64,000 nucleotides of DNA from Candidatus Binataceae bacterium (GTDB lineage: Bacteria > Desulfobacterota > Binatia > Binatales > Binataceae): contig DATGHL010000031.1 in NCBI GenBank assembly GCA_035308025.1, forward strand, positions 1 to 64,000. The letters are read 5' to 3'. Within the stretch, counting starts at the first letter, position 1; each line of letters starts with the position of its first letter. Positions 52,918 through 61,463 of this stretch are shown in pieces. The position numbers and the translations under genes were made by a program. A model generated the notes under the pieces. That model did no database searches. It saw only the letters and a list, made by a program, of their open reading frames with translations, and was not told the DNA's origin.

Positions 52918-54975
52918 ATGGACCATCCACTAACCGTCGCCTTTATTCGCTGGATCGTTTTGCTTCCGCTCACGGGCGCGGTTTTTAATTTCGCAGTGGG
53001 TAGCGCGATCCAAAAGAGGCTCGGCCATTGGCCGGTGAGCGTCGTTGCCTGCGGCGCCGTCGTCGCCGCCTTCGCCTGCGCTGCCGGGGCTTTTGTCAGG
53101 ATGCTCGAACTCGCGCCGGCTCAGCGCTTCATGCTCGACGATCTTTGGCGCTGGTTCGACGTTGGCGGCCTCAATCTCGACATTGCCTTCTGGCTCGATC
53201 CGCTCTCGCTCACGATGGTTTTGATTATTACCGGCGTCGGCGGCCTGATTCATATTTACTCGACCGGCTACATGCGCGACGACCCGTCGTACTGGCGTTT
53301 CTTCGCTTGGCTGAACCTGTTTACGTTCGCGATGCTGGTGCTGGTCCTCGCCGACAATCTCTGGCTAATGTTCGTCGGATGGGAAGGCGTCGGCCTCTGC
53401 TCCTTCGCGCTGATTGGCTTTTGGTACACAGATCCAATCAATACGACGGCCGGCAACAAGGCGTTCATCGTCAATCGCATAGGTGACTGGGCTTTTGTAA
53501 TTGCGCTCTACGCCTTATTCGGTGGCCTTTCCGGTGTGGGCCATCCCAGTTTGGTCGTTCGCGATATCGCACACTATGCGCCGATCCTCGCAGGACGTTC
53601 CGGCTATTTCGGAATGAGCTTGGTAACCTTCGTGACGTTGTTGCTATTCCTCGGTGCTACGGGCAAGTCAGCCCAGATTCCTCTCCACGTATGGCTGCCC
53701 GATGCGATGGCCGGGCCGACCCCGGTCAGCGCTCTCATCCACGCGGCGACGATGGTGACAGCGGGTATCTACATGGTCACACGTCTTAACTTCCTCTTCT
53801 CGATGGCGCCCGCGACCATGTTGACGATTGCAACTGTCGGCGCTGCAACCGCCTTCTTCGCGGCGACCGTAGCCGTCACGCAAAACGACATCAAACGCGT
53901 GCTCGCATACTCCACCGTGAGCCAACTCGGCTACATGTTCGCGGCTGCCGGCGTCGGCGCATATGGCGTTGCTATCTTTCACTTGATGACCCACGCGTTC
54001 TTCAAAGCGTGTCTTTTTCTCGGCGCAGGCTCCGTCATCCACGCGATGGGTGGCGAGCAAGATATGCGTCAGATGGGCGGCCTGCGCCACAAGCTGCCTA
54101 TTACCTATTGGACATTCCTCGCGGCGACACTCGCAATTGCCGGCGTCCCGCCCTTCGCCGGCTTCATGTCGAAAGACGGTATTATCTGGAGCGCGTTTGC
54201 AGGCGGTCATCCGATAATCTGGGCGCTCCTTCTGATCGGCGCCGGACTCACTGCCTTTTACATGTTTCGTCAGGTCTACATGACATTCTTCGGCGAGTTT
54301 CGCGGCACCCACGAACAGCAGCACCATCTTCACGAATCGCCGCCTTCGATGGTCTCGGTTCTCGTAGTCCTCGGTGGCCTGTCGCTGGTGGGTGGCCTCG
54401 TAATGCTGCCGCATTTTGTCTCGAACTTCGCACCGCTCCGCGACTTTCTTGCCCCACTTTTCGATTCGCCCCAGACTCGTTTGCTCACAACCGCGCAGTC
54501 CCACGAAGATTGGGAAGCCGACTTCGCTCTGCTCTCGCTGTTCGTGGTTGGTTTGGGTTGGCTCCTCGCGGACTTCACATATCGTCAAAAAAAAATCGAT
54601 CCTCGCATCCTAAGCAATCTTGCGCACGGCGTCGTTTACCGCCTCTCATTCAACAAATACTACATCGATCAAATCTATGACCGCCTCATCGTGCAGCCCT
54701 ACCTGGTGGCAACCCATGCGATGGCCTGGTTTGATCAGCACATCATCGATGGCGTGGTGAACCTGACAGCGGCATTAGTCGGCCTCGGTGCGTGGCTCTC
54801 CGGCCTGTTCGATAACTACATAGTGGACGGTCTCGTCAATCTCGCGGCGAACGCGACGCTCGCCTCAGGCAATCGCCTCCGTCGCCTTCAGACTGGTTCG
54901 ATCAATGGATATCTCTACGGCATTCTTGCTGGCGTGATGCTCATTCTGCTCGCCCGCGCGATCCAGCGATTTTGA
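52918..54975 (+). CDS. nuoL: NADH-quinone oxidoreductase subunit L
   Basis: 685 residues, antiporter-like. Helix motifs FVGWEGVGLCSFALIGFWYT (Glu of helix 5), KSAQIPLHVWLPDAMAGPTPVSALIHAATMVTAG, and the long amphipathic lateral helix at the C-terminal end (about 560-680). The lysine of helix 8 and proton-channel residues appear intact. It is a proton-pumping subunit at the end of the membrane arm. GTG/ATG choice is not in doubt; ATG 52918. Confidence 0.96.
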   Translation: MDHPLTVAFIRWIVLLPLTGAVFNFAVGSAIQKRLGHWPVSVVACGAVVAAFACAAGAFVRMLELAPAQRFMLDDLWRWFDVGGLNLDIAFWLDPLSLTMVLIITGVGGLIHIYSTGYMRDDPSYWRFFAWLNLFTFAMLVLVLADNLWLMFVGWEGVGLCSFALIGFWYTDPINTTAGNKAFIVNRIGDWAFVIALYALFGGLSGVGHPSLVVRDIAHYAPILAGRSGYFGMSLVTFVTLLLFLGATGKSAQIPLHVWLPDAMAGPTPVSALIHAATMVTAGIYMVTRLNFLFSMAPATMLTIATVGAATAFFAATVAVTQNDIKRVLAYSTVSQLGYMFAAAGVGAYGVAIFHLMTHAFFKACLFLGAGSVIHAMGGEQDMRQMGGLRHKLPITYWTFLAATLAIAGVPPFAGFMSKDGIIWSAFAGGHPIIWALLLIGAGLTAFYMFRQVYMTFFGEFRGTHEQQHHLHESPPSMVSVLVVLGGLSLVGGLVMLPHFVSNFAPLRDFLAPLFDSPQTRLLTTAQSHEDWEADFALLSLFVVGLGWLLADFTYRQKKIDPRILSNLAHGVVYRLSFNKYYIDQIYDRLIVQPYLVATHAMAWFDQHIIDGVVNLTAALVGLGAWLSGLFDNYIVDGLVNLAANATLASGNRLRRLQTGSINGYLYGILAGVMLILLARAIQRF

Positions 54976-54994
54976 ACACGGCGCCGAATATTAC

Positions 54995-56500
54995 ATGGAG
55001 CTGAAGCATCCGCTAACCCTCATCACCTTCGTGCCCTTGGCGGGCATGGTGTTGATTCTACTCTGCCCGGACTCGGCTAAGCCTATCTACAAGTGGATCG
55101 CGGCTGTCGCCACCGCCCCGCAATTGCTGATTGCCGGATGGCTCTACGAACACTTCAACACAGTCACTACCTCGATGCAGTTCGTCGAGCGGCACGCTTG
55201 GATCGACGCCTACCATATTAACTACTTCGTCGGTATCGACGGCGTCAGCATCTCGATGGTCCTGCTGACGGCATTGATCTGTTTCATCTCAGTCTTTGTG
55301 AGCTTCGGTATCGATCGCGCCGAGAAAGGCTACTACGCGCTGCTGCTGATGCTCGACACCGGCATGATGGGCGTCTTCGTTTCGCTGGACTTCTTCCTGT
55401 TTTACATCTTCTGGGAGGTGATGCTGCTGCCGATGTATTTTCTCATCGGCGTGTGGGGCGGACCACGGCGCTTATACGCGGCTATAAAGTTCTTTCTCTA
55501 TACGCTGCTCGGCTCGGTACTGATTTTGCTGGTCATGCTCGGATTATATTATTACGCCCCGAATCCGACTTTTGACATGACACAGTTGGCGGCGCAGTCG
55601 GGTAGCTACTCGATGAGTTTTCAACGAATTTGCTGGGTCGCTCTATTCCTCGGATTCGCGATCAAGATTCCGGCTTTCCCGTTTCACACCTGGCTGCCCG
55701 ACGCACATGTCGAAGCGCCGACCGCGATTAGCGTCATTCTGGCGGGCATCTTGCTCAAAATGGGTACCTACGGAATCTTGCGGGTAAACTTCCCGATCTT
55801 CCCGGCCGCGAGCCACGACCTGGCGTGGCTGTTTTTAGGCGTCATCGGCACGATCAATATCGTATACGGCGCTATGTGCGCCATGGCGCAGACTGACTAT
55901 AAAAAGCTGATCGCATATTCTTCGATTAGTCACATGGGCTACGTGATGCTCGGGATGGCGTCGTTCACTGCCGTCGGAATCAATGGCGCCGTGCTGCAGA
56001 TGTTTAATCACGGAACAATCACGGCCATGCTGTTCATTCTGGTCGGCGTTATTTACGACCGTACGCACCATCGTGAGATCGACGGGTTCGGCGGACTGGC
56101 TTATCAGATGCCGCTATACACTGGAATAACCGGTTTCGCTTTTTTTGCCGGCATGGGACTGCCCGGGCTTTCAGCATTCATATCGGAGGTGCTGGTTTTG
56201 CTGGGTTCCTGGCAGACGCATCCGATAATGACCGTGTTTGGCGCCGGCACCGCGATCCTGACGGCAGGCTACCTTCTGTGGTGCTTTCAGCGCATCTACC
56301 TGGGCCCACTTAACGAGAAGTATAATCGGTTGCCCGACTTAAGTGCACGCGAAGTGTTTACACTCGCGCCCCTTGCGGTCATCGTACTAGTACTGGGAGT
56401 ATACCCGCACGCGCTGCTGATGCTTTTGCAAACTTCTTTGGATCACCTCAATCAGATTGTGGCTGGCGCGGCAACTGGGTTTACGCTCGCGTTCCACTGA
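54995..56500 (+). CDS. nuoM: NADH-quinone oxidoreductase subunit M
   Basis: 501 residues, second antiporter-like subunit. The family motif FFLFYIFWEVMLLPMYFLIGVWGG carries the essential Glu, and KIPAFPFHTWLPDAHVEAPTAISVILAGILLKMGTYG follows, then YSSISHMGYVMLG. It is a proton-pumping subunit. Starts 19 bases after nuoL. Confidence 0.96.
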   Translation: MELKHPLTLITFVPLAGMVLILLCPDSAKPIYKWIAAVATAPQLLIAGWLYEHFNTVTTSMQFVERHAWIDAYHINYFVGIDGVSISMVLLTALICFISVFVSFGIDRAEKGYYALLLMLDTGMMGVFVSLDFFLFYIFWEVMLLPMYFLIGVWGGPRRLYAAIKFFLYTLLGSVLILLVMLGLYYYAPNPTFDMTQLAAQSGSYSMSFQRICWVALFLGFAIKIPAFPFHTWLPDAHVEAPTAISVILAGILLKMGTYGILRVNFPIFPAASHDLAWLFLGVIGTINIVYGAMCAMAQTDYKKLIAYSSISHMGYVMLGMASFTAVGINGAVLQMFNHGTITAMLFILVGVIYDRTHHREIDGFGGLAYQMPLYTGITGFAFFAGMGLPGLSAFISEVLVLLGSWQTHPIMTVFGAGTAILTAGYLLWCFQRIYLGPLNEKYNRLPDLSAREVFTLAPLAVIVLVLGVYPHALLMLLQTSLDHLNQIVAGAATGFTLAFH

Positions 56501-56507
56501 GGCTGAA

Positions 56508-57995
56508 ATGGACCTCGGCAATCTCGCGAGCTTGCGATATTTCTACCCGGAACTATTGCTGATGGCGGCGGCGCTGATGCTGGTGTTGATTGATTTGGTG
56601 TTGAGGGACAAGTCCTATCTGGGAGAGCTGGCGCTCGTCGCCGTCGCCTTGGCCCTGTTAGTCATCGGTCTCGAATCGCATTCCGACGAGGCGTGGCTGT
56701 TCAATCGAATGCTGGTGTATGACCCGTTCGCGACATTTTTCCGTGTCCTGATCGTGCTCGCCGCACTGGTCGCGAGCTGGATGTCGATCGGCTCGGATGA
56801 GATCAAGAGCTGTGAGCAGGGAGAATACTATGCAGTACTGATTGCGAGTACTCTGGGTATGCTCCTGATGGCCGAATCGGTCAACTTGTTGATGGCGTAT
56901 CTCGCGCTTGAGTTCGTGAGCTTGACGTCGTACGTGCTGACCGGGGTCGTGCGGCATAACCGGCGCTCGCAGGAAGCGGCGCTCAAATATCTGATTTACG
57001 GCGGCGTCGCGTCGGGTCTGATGATCTATGGCATGAGTTGGATCTTTGGCTTGGCCGGCGCGCTCGATTTCGGTGCAATCAATCGCGCGCTGCTCACTAA
57101 TGGGCACGCTCCGCCGCTGACGGTATTCATTGCCCTGGTGCTGATCTTGGCCGGGCTCGGCTACAAGATCGCGTCCGTGCCTTTTCATATGTGGGCGCCC
57201 GACGTCTATGAGGGCGCGCCGATTCCGATTACGACCTTTCTCGCCGTGGGCTCGAAAGCCGCGGGCTTCGCCTTGCTCACGCGGTTTTTCTATCCGGCGA
57301 TTTCGCGTGTTGCTTCGGATGGGAATTGGCAGGGGCTGCGCGGCGTCGAGTGGCCGCAACTGCTGCTGGTCATCTGCGCCGTGACGATGACCCTGGGAAA
57401 TCTCGCGGCGCTGCAACAGGACAATCTGAAGCGGCTGCTGGCATATTCGAGTATCGCGCAGGCGGGCTACGCGCTGATGGGTTTTGTGCTGCTGTCGAAC
57501 GATGGCATCCGCGCGATGCTGGTCTATCTTTTTGCCTATTACGTAATGGACGCGGGCGCGTTCGTCGTGGTGCTGGTAGTTCGGAATGCGACTGGGCGCG
57601 AGGATCTGGGCGCTTATCGCGGGCTGGCGGCGCGGGGCGGAGCGGCGCCGGCGATCGCGCTGGCAATTTTTTTGCTGTCGCTGACCGGGATTCCGGCGAC
57701 GGTGGGCTTTATCGGCAAGTTCTACGTTTTTGCCGCGGCGGTGCGCCAGCGTTTCTTCATCCTGGCGGTAATCGGGATTCTGAATTCCGTGGTGTCGCTC
57801 TACTATTACATGCGGCCGGTGCGGGCGATGTTTCTCGAGGATCCGGAAGAGGGCGCGCCCCCCTTCACCGGGGATCTGTGGAATTACGGTTTGATCGGGG
57901 CGCTGGCGTTGGCGACCATCATTCTGGGGCTTTACCCACCGCCGGTGATTGCCTTCGCGGACCGCTCGGTGCATTTTTTCATCGGCCGCTCCTGA
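56508..57995 (+). CDS. nuoN: NADH-quinone oxidoreductase subunit N
   Basis: ATG 56508 gives 495 residues and avoids a 44-base overlap with nuoM that an upstream in-frame start would create. Motifs: ESVNLLMAYLALEFVSLTSYVLTG, YKIASVPFHMWAPDVYEGAPIPITTFLAVGSKAAGF, and the GIPATVGFIGKFYVF helix. Third antiporter-like subunit. It ends the operon; 40 bases later the parS cluster begins. Confidence 0.95.
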   Translation: MDLGNLASLRYFYPELLLMAAALMLVLIDLVLRDKSYLGELALVAVALALLVIGLESHSDEAWLFNRMLVYDPFATFFRVLIVLAALVASWMSIGSDEIKSCEQGEYYAVLIASTLGMLLMAESVNLLMAYLALEFVSLTSYVLTGVVRHNRRSQEAALKYLIYGGVASGLMIYGMSWIFGLAGALDFGAINRALLTNGHAPPLTVFIALVLILAGLGYKIASVPFHMWAPDVYEGAPIPITTFLAVGSKAAGFALLTRFFYPAISRVASDGNWQGLRGVEWPQLLLVICAVTMTLGNLAALQQDNLKRLLAYSSIAQAGYALMGFVLLSNDGIRAMLVYLFAYYVMDAGAFVVVLVVRNATGREDLGAYRGLAARGGAAPAIALAIFLLSLTGIPATVGFIGKFYVFAAAVRQRFFILAVIGILNSVVSLYYYMRPVRAMFLEDPEEGAPPFTGDLWNYGLIGALALATIILGLYPPPVIAFADRSVHFFIGRS

Positions 57996-58026
57996 TTTCT
58001 TTTACCGCCCCGGCTCACGCACCGAA

Positions 58027-58042
58027 TGTTTCGCGTGAAACA
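58027..58042 (+). promoter_or_regulatory. parS: parS-like site 1
   Basis: TGTTTCGCGTGAAACA, one mismatch from the ParB-binding consensus TGTTTCACGTGAAACA. Flanked by AA and TTTG, as in site 3. Palindromic except at the centre. Confidence 0.85.
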
Positions 58043-58122
58043 TTTGTTTCGACGGCGTGGGTTTCACCGTTCGGGCAGCACGCTGCTCCGCAGGCGCGCT
58101 TTCAAGGAATCGATTAGCAAAA

Positions 58123-58138
58123 TGTTTCACGCGAAACA
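58123..58138 (-). promoter_or_regulatory. parS: parS-like site 2 (inverted)
   Basis: TGTTTCACGCGAAACA on the plus strand, the exact reverse complement of sites 1 and 3, with matching AA/TT flanks. One mismatch from consensus. It begins 96 bases after site 1. Confidence 0.85.
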
Positions 58139-58239
58139 TTTTGTCAGCGCTTGGTCGGTAAAACACGTGCGAAACGCCAGGCGCATGAACCTGCAAGAGC
58201 GCGACAACGGAGCGGAAAGTGTTTTGACGCTGAAACAAA

Positions 58240-58255
58240 TGTTTCGCGTGAAACA
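58240..58255 (+). promoter_or_regulatory. parS: parS-like site 3
   Basis: TGTTTCGCGTGAAACA, identical to site 1 including flanking bases over at least 21 positions. It begins 117 bases after site 2. Confidence 0.85.
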
Positions 58256-58367
58256 TTTGGTCAACATCTTTATGCGGGCGAAAGGCGTAAGTGAAGGATT
58301 TCATCCTTGACGGACAATCAGTAGTTTTATTCTTGACGGGCCTGAGTGGTTCGAAGGAGTTGGGTAT

Positions 58368-59156
58368 ATGGGCAAGCTGAATAACAAGATCGCATTAATT
58401 ACCGGGGGCGGCTCGGGGATTGGTAAGGCGACGGCGCTGCTGTTTGCGCGCGAGGGAGCGAAGGTCGCGATCGCCGACTGGTCGGAGGAGCAGGCAAAAG
58501 CGGTGGCGGCGGAGATCGCTCAGGGCGGTGGCAGCGCGATCGTGATCAGGACCGATGTGTCGAAGGCGGCCGACGCCGAGCGGATGGTGAGCGAGACCGT
58601 GCGCCAGTTTGGAAGCCTGGATATTATCTACAACAACGCCGGGATCGGGGAATCGAAGTTGCTCCATCTGATGACCGAGGAGGAGTGGGATCGCACGCTC
58701 GACATTGACTTGAAGGGGGTGTTCCTGGGCGCGAAGTACGCACTGCCCGAGCTGATGAAAAAGGGCGGAGTGATACTGAGTACGGCATCGGTCGCCGGGA
58801 TGGAGGGGATTCGGCGGATGTCGCATTACTGCGCGGCCAAGGCCGGGGTGATTCTGCTGACCAAGTCGATGGCGATGGATTACGCGGAATATGGAATCCG
58901 GGTCAACTGTATCTGTCCCGGCGGGATCGGGACGCCGCTGTTCGATACCGGTTATGAGACGCTGACGCCGGAACGGCGGGAGCGGGCGCTCAAAGCATTT
59001 ACGGCACTGCATCTGCTCAACCGGATCGGCAAGCCCGAGGAGATTGCGCAGACGGCATTGTTTTTGTGTTCCGACGATGCCTCGTTCATTACGGGACAGG
59101 CGATCGTGGTGGATGGCGGCTATACCGCGGGCCATCGAATGCCGAGCACGCGCTAA
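58368..59156 (+). CDS. Short-chain dehydrogenase/reductase (SDR)
   Basis: 262 residues of a classical SDR: cofactor loop TGGGSGIGKA near residue 12, NNAG, catalytic Ser in STASVAG, and YCAAK (Tyr/Lys). Acidic residue D37 after beta-2 favours NAD(H). The ending ITGQAIVVDGGYTAG is usual. ATG 58368 with GAAGGAGT upstream. Substrate unknown. Not obviously coupled to the neighbouring genes. Confidence 0.92.
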   Translation: MGKLNNKIALITGGGSGIGKATALLFAREGAKVAIADWSEEQAKAVAAEIAQGGGSAIVIRTDVSKAADAERMVSETVRQFGSLDIIYNNAGIGESKLLHLMTEEEWDRTLDIDLKGVFLGAKYALPELMKKGGVILSTASVAGMEGIRRMSHYCAAKAGVILLTKSMAMDYAEYGIRVNCICPGGIGTPLFDTGYETLTPERRERALKAFTALHLLNRIGKPEEIAQTALFLCSDDASFITGQAIVVDGGYTAGHRMPSTR

Positions 59157-59171
59157 AGGAAAAGAGGCTCT

Positions 59172-60128
59172 GTGCGAATACCGCCTTACTTCTCTGACTG
59201 CGTGGCGTTCTTGATGGAGACAGGACACGATCCTAGCGGGACCGGCTTTTTTGTTGAGGTTGAGGAGAATAGCAGAAACTGGATTTATTTTATTACGGCG
59301 CTTCACAGCATTGAGTCGGCCTATGGGCGCTCTATAACAATCCGGTTGAACACTCATCGAGGCGTTCCAACGCCCCCACTCCCGGGCTATGAAGAGCACG
59401 ATACTGACAAGAACGAATGGTTCAAGCACGACAAGGCCGATATCGCCGCGATTCTGATCGATTTGGATCGCTCGAGATACTCCTTTGAGTGCGTTCCTCT
59501 GTACGTGTTTATTGATAGTCAGTCTCGCATCGATCTGGCTCGCTTTCGAGAGGCGGCGAATCCCGGGCAGGCTGCTGTGACACCACCGCCTTCGGAGATA
59601 ATAGAGGTGCAACTCGGCGATGAAGTATTTGCACCTGGTCTGTTTGTTCAATCGGCTGGCGCAAATCGCAATCTCCCCGTGGTGCGGTTTGGTAATATCG
59701 CGCGAATGCCGGGAGAGGAGCTGATTGCTCTTGAAACCAAGAGACAGAATAGTTTGATTAGAGCATATCTGGTCGACGCTCATTCGTGGGGAGGTTTAAG
59801 CGGTGCGCCGATGTTTTGGCATTTCAAGTACGACATTTCGACGGCCATCGTTGCAGAGCGGGTTCCTGACAAGCCGAAATCACCTCTCGATGTAATAACC
59901 CAATCCAATCGGAAAGAGCATGTTGATGTGTTAGCGCGGACCGGTAATCTGACGGGACTCCTCGGAGTAGTATCTGGGCATTACAATATTCTGACTAAAT
60001 CCACAGACGAAACCATAGCGACCGCGTTAAATGCGGGGATTGTTATCGTCACCCCGGCGGAAAACATTCGAGAGTTGCTAATGAGAGACGACGTATGTGC
60101 TGATCGAAAACGTTGCGCTGCTCGATAA
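59172..60128 (+). CDS. Trypsin-like serine protease domain protein
   Basis: 318 residues. A chymotrypsin-fold triad is visible: GTGFFVEV...YFITALHSI with H45, HDKADIAAI with D90, and GGLSGAPMF with S210. No signal peptide or extra domain is seen, so it looks cytoplasmic and single-domain. Similar stand-alone trypsin-like proteins occur in defence and stress contexts, but nothing next to it supports a particular role. GTG start. Codon and base use are visibly more AT-rich than its neighbours, suggesting recent acquisition. The 236 bases after it (60129-60364) show no gene. Confidence 0.75.
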   Translation: MRIPPYFSDCVAFLMETGHDPSGTGFFVEVEENSRNWIYFITALHSIESAYGRSITIRLNTHRGVPTPPLPGYEEHDTDKNEWFKHDKADIAAILIDLDRSRYSFECVPLYVFIDSQSRIDLARFREAANPGQAAVTPPPSEIIEVQLGDEVFAPGLFVQSAGANRNLPVVRFGNIARMPGEELIALETKRQNSLIRAYLVDAHSWGGLSGAPMFWHFKYDISTAIVAERVPDKPKSPLDVITQSNRKEHVDVLARTGNLTGLLGVVSGHYNILTKSTDETIATALNAGIVIVTPAENIRELLMRDDVCADRKRCAAR

Positions 60129-60364
60129 TAGAGAGCATACACTGCCGCAGCCGACGAGGTGCGGCACGCCATCGGGAAACAAGCGCTGCGTGTAGGAGGC
60201 CGCATCGATGGAACGGCGGCGTTTTGAGGGTGGGGGTGTTCGGTGCTAGGGATCGCTGTAGATAACGGGATAGCGGCCGGCGCGAGCGAGGTTGCACATC
60301 GGCGCGCACGGCGAACGACGAGGCCGAATTAAGGGCTCGAATTACAATCCGGGAGGGTAGGGCG

Positions 60365-60829
60365 ATGGCGAAGAATATCGCAGAGATAGTGACCGAGTTG
60401 GCTGATCGCGAGGCGATCCGCGAGTTGCCGCAGCGCTACTGCGACTGCGTCTGGCAGGGCGACGTCGCAGGGCTGGTCAACCTGTTCGTGGACGATGGCG
60501 TATTCACGATCGTCGGCAATAATAAGGAGACTACGAACAAGGGACGCGCCGAATTGGAAAAGACCTACAAGGCGGGACTGACGACGCTGACGCCGCGTCC
60601 GTACATCCATAACCACGTGATCGAGCTCAAGGGTAACGGGCGGGCGAGCGGGCGCTGCTACGTCGAAATCCGCGACGCGAGCAACAAGCTGAGCTGGCTC
60701 GGGACGGGCTTCTACAACGACGAATACGTCAAGGTCGGCGACGCCTGGAAATTTCAGTCACGGCGGGCGCAGATGGTCCACATGGAGCCGAAAATGGCGG
60801 CCGGAACGACCGGCACGCAGGAGAAGTGA
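60365..60829 (+). CDS. NTF2/SnoaL-like protein, copy 1
   Basis: 154 residues, NTF2 fold of the SnoaL-like type: ADREAIRELPQRYCDCVWQGDVAGLVNLFVDDGVF, PYIHNHVIELKGNGRASGRCYVEI, EYVKVGDAWKFQSRR. It is a tandem paralogue of the next gene, sharing long identical blocks (ADREAIREL, DCVW, TPRPYIHNHVI, DEYVKVG). No signal peptide. Small-molecule isomerase, hydrolase or binding role is plausible, but none can be assigned. Confidence 0.85.
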   Translation: MAKNIAEIVTELADREAIRELPQRYCDCVWQGDVAGLVNLFVDDGVFTIVGNNKETTNKGRAELEKTYKAGLTTLTPRPYIHNHVIELKGNGRASGRCYVEIRDASNKLSWLGTGFYNDEYVKVGDAWKFQSRRAQMVHMEPKMAAGTTGTQEK

Positions 60830-60832
60830 GCG

Positions 60833-61276
60833 ATGGCGAAGAGTATCGAGCAGATGGCGGGCGAGCTGGCCGATCGCGAGGCGATTCGCGAGCTGCCGCT
60901 CAAGTATTGCGACTGCGTGTGGCGCAACGACATGAGCGGGATTGTCGACTTGTTCGCGGTCGACGGCGAGTTCATCACCAAGGGCCAAAAGCGGGAGCAT
61001 CGCGCGAGCGGCCGCGAGGGGCTGGCGAAGCTCTACGGCGGAATCACGCAGGGTCCGCTGACGCCGCGTCCCTATATCCATAATCACGTGATCGATCTCG
61101 CCGGTAGTGGACGGGCGACGGGCCGCTGCTACGTCGAGTTGCGCAACCTGAAGAAAGATATGGAATGGGTTGGGGCGGGGTGGTACGCGGACGAGTACGT
61201 CAAGGTCGGCGAGGAGTGGAAGTTCAAGTCGCGGACGTTCCGGACGGTGTATATGTCGGTGATGCCGGGGCAGTAG
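60833..61276 (+). CDS. NTF2/SnoaL-like protein, copy 2
   Basis: 147 residues, starting 3 bases after copy 1 stops. ADREAIRELPLKYCDCVWRNDMSGIVDLFAVDGEF and TPRPYIHNHVIDLAGSGRATGRCYVEL match copy 1, so the pair arose by tandem duplication. The Lys-Trp ending EWKFKSRTFR is conserved. The two may form a heterodimer or serve related ligands. Function unknown. Confidence 0.85.
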   Translation: MAKSIEQMAGELADREAIRELPLKYCDCVWRNDMSGIVDLFAVDGEFITKGQKREHRASGREGLAKLYGGITQGPLTPRPYIHNHVIDLAGSGRATGRCYVELRNLKKDMEWVGAGWYADEYVKVGEEWKFKSRTFRTVYMSVMPGQ

Positions 61277-61334
61277 GGGTGCGCGTATGTGGATTGACCC
61301 TCACCGTGCATCGACGCTTCGCGCCCGATGCTTG

Positions 61335-61358
61335 CCCTCTCCCTGGTCAGGGAGAGGG
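61335..61358 (+). terminator. Perfect 9-bp stem hairpin
   Basis: CCCTCTCCC and GGGAGAGGG flank a 6-base loop (TGGTCA). It stands 59 bases after the second NTF2-like stop. No T run follows, so it could be a terminator-like stem or a member of a dispersed repeat family. Confidence 0.5.
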
Positions 61359-61427
61359 ACTTTCCGCAGCTGGGCGCGCGTAGGGAAGCTCGGCACAACT
61401 CGCTTTGACAGAAGCGCTTCGCGCAGG

Positions 61428-61463
61428 TCCTTCGACTGCGGCGGAAGCCGCCTTCGCTCAGGA
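61428..61463 (+). repeat. Dispersed stem-loop repeat
   Basis: The sequence has nested inverted parts: outer TCCT/AGGA and inner GCGGC/GCCGC around GGAA, next to the CGCTCAGGATGACA tail. This looks like a mobile REP/MITE-like element; similar stem-loops are often dispersed in soil-bacterial genomes. That family membership is from memory, not from a search. Confidence 0.5.

Larger units (their letters stand above)
57996..58367 (+). other. Non-coding segment holding a parS-like cluster
   Basis: This 372-base gap between nuoN and the SDR gene has no convincing gene. Its content is three parS-like palindromes listed separately, all in 229 bases, plus a possible decayed half-site (CACGTGCGAAAC) at 58164-58175. 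Two open frames that cross it owe their MFRVKH/MFHAKH repeats to these sites and are not genes. A ribosome site GAAGGAGT for the SDR gene lies at 58353-58360. No parA, parB, mnmG or rsmG occurs in the window. Confidence 0.85.

Noticed and set aside
58002..58310. Open frames on both strands over the parS cluster with MFRVKH/MFHAKH repeats
   Set aside because: The repeated residues are just translations of the parS-like palindromes in the two strands; no family, no ribosome site and no coding bias.
60246..60314. A minus-strand peptide-like stretch (CAPMCNLARAGRYPVIYSDP before a stop)
   Set aside because: Looks protein-like but only about 20 residues, with no upstream frame; possibly a gene relic, not supportable as a feature.
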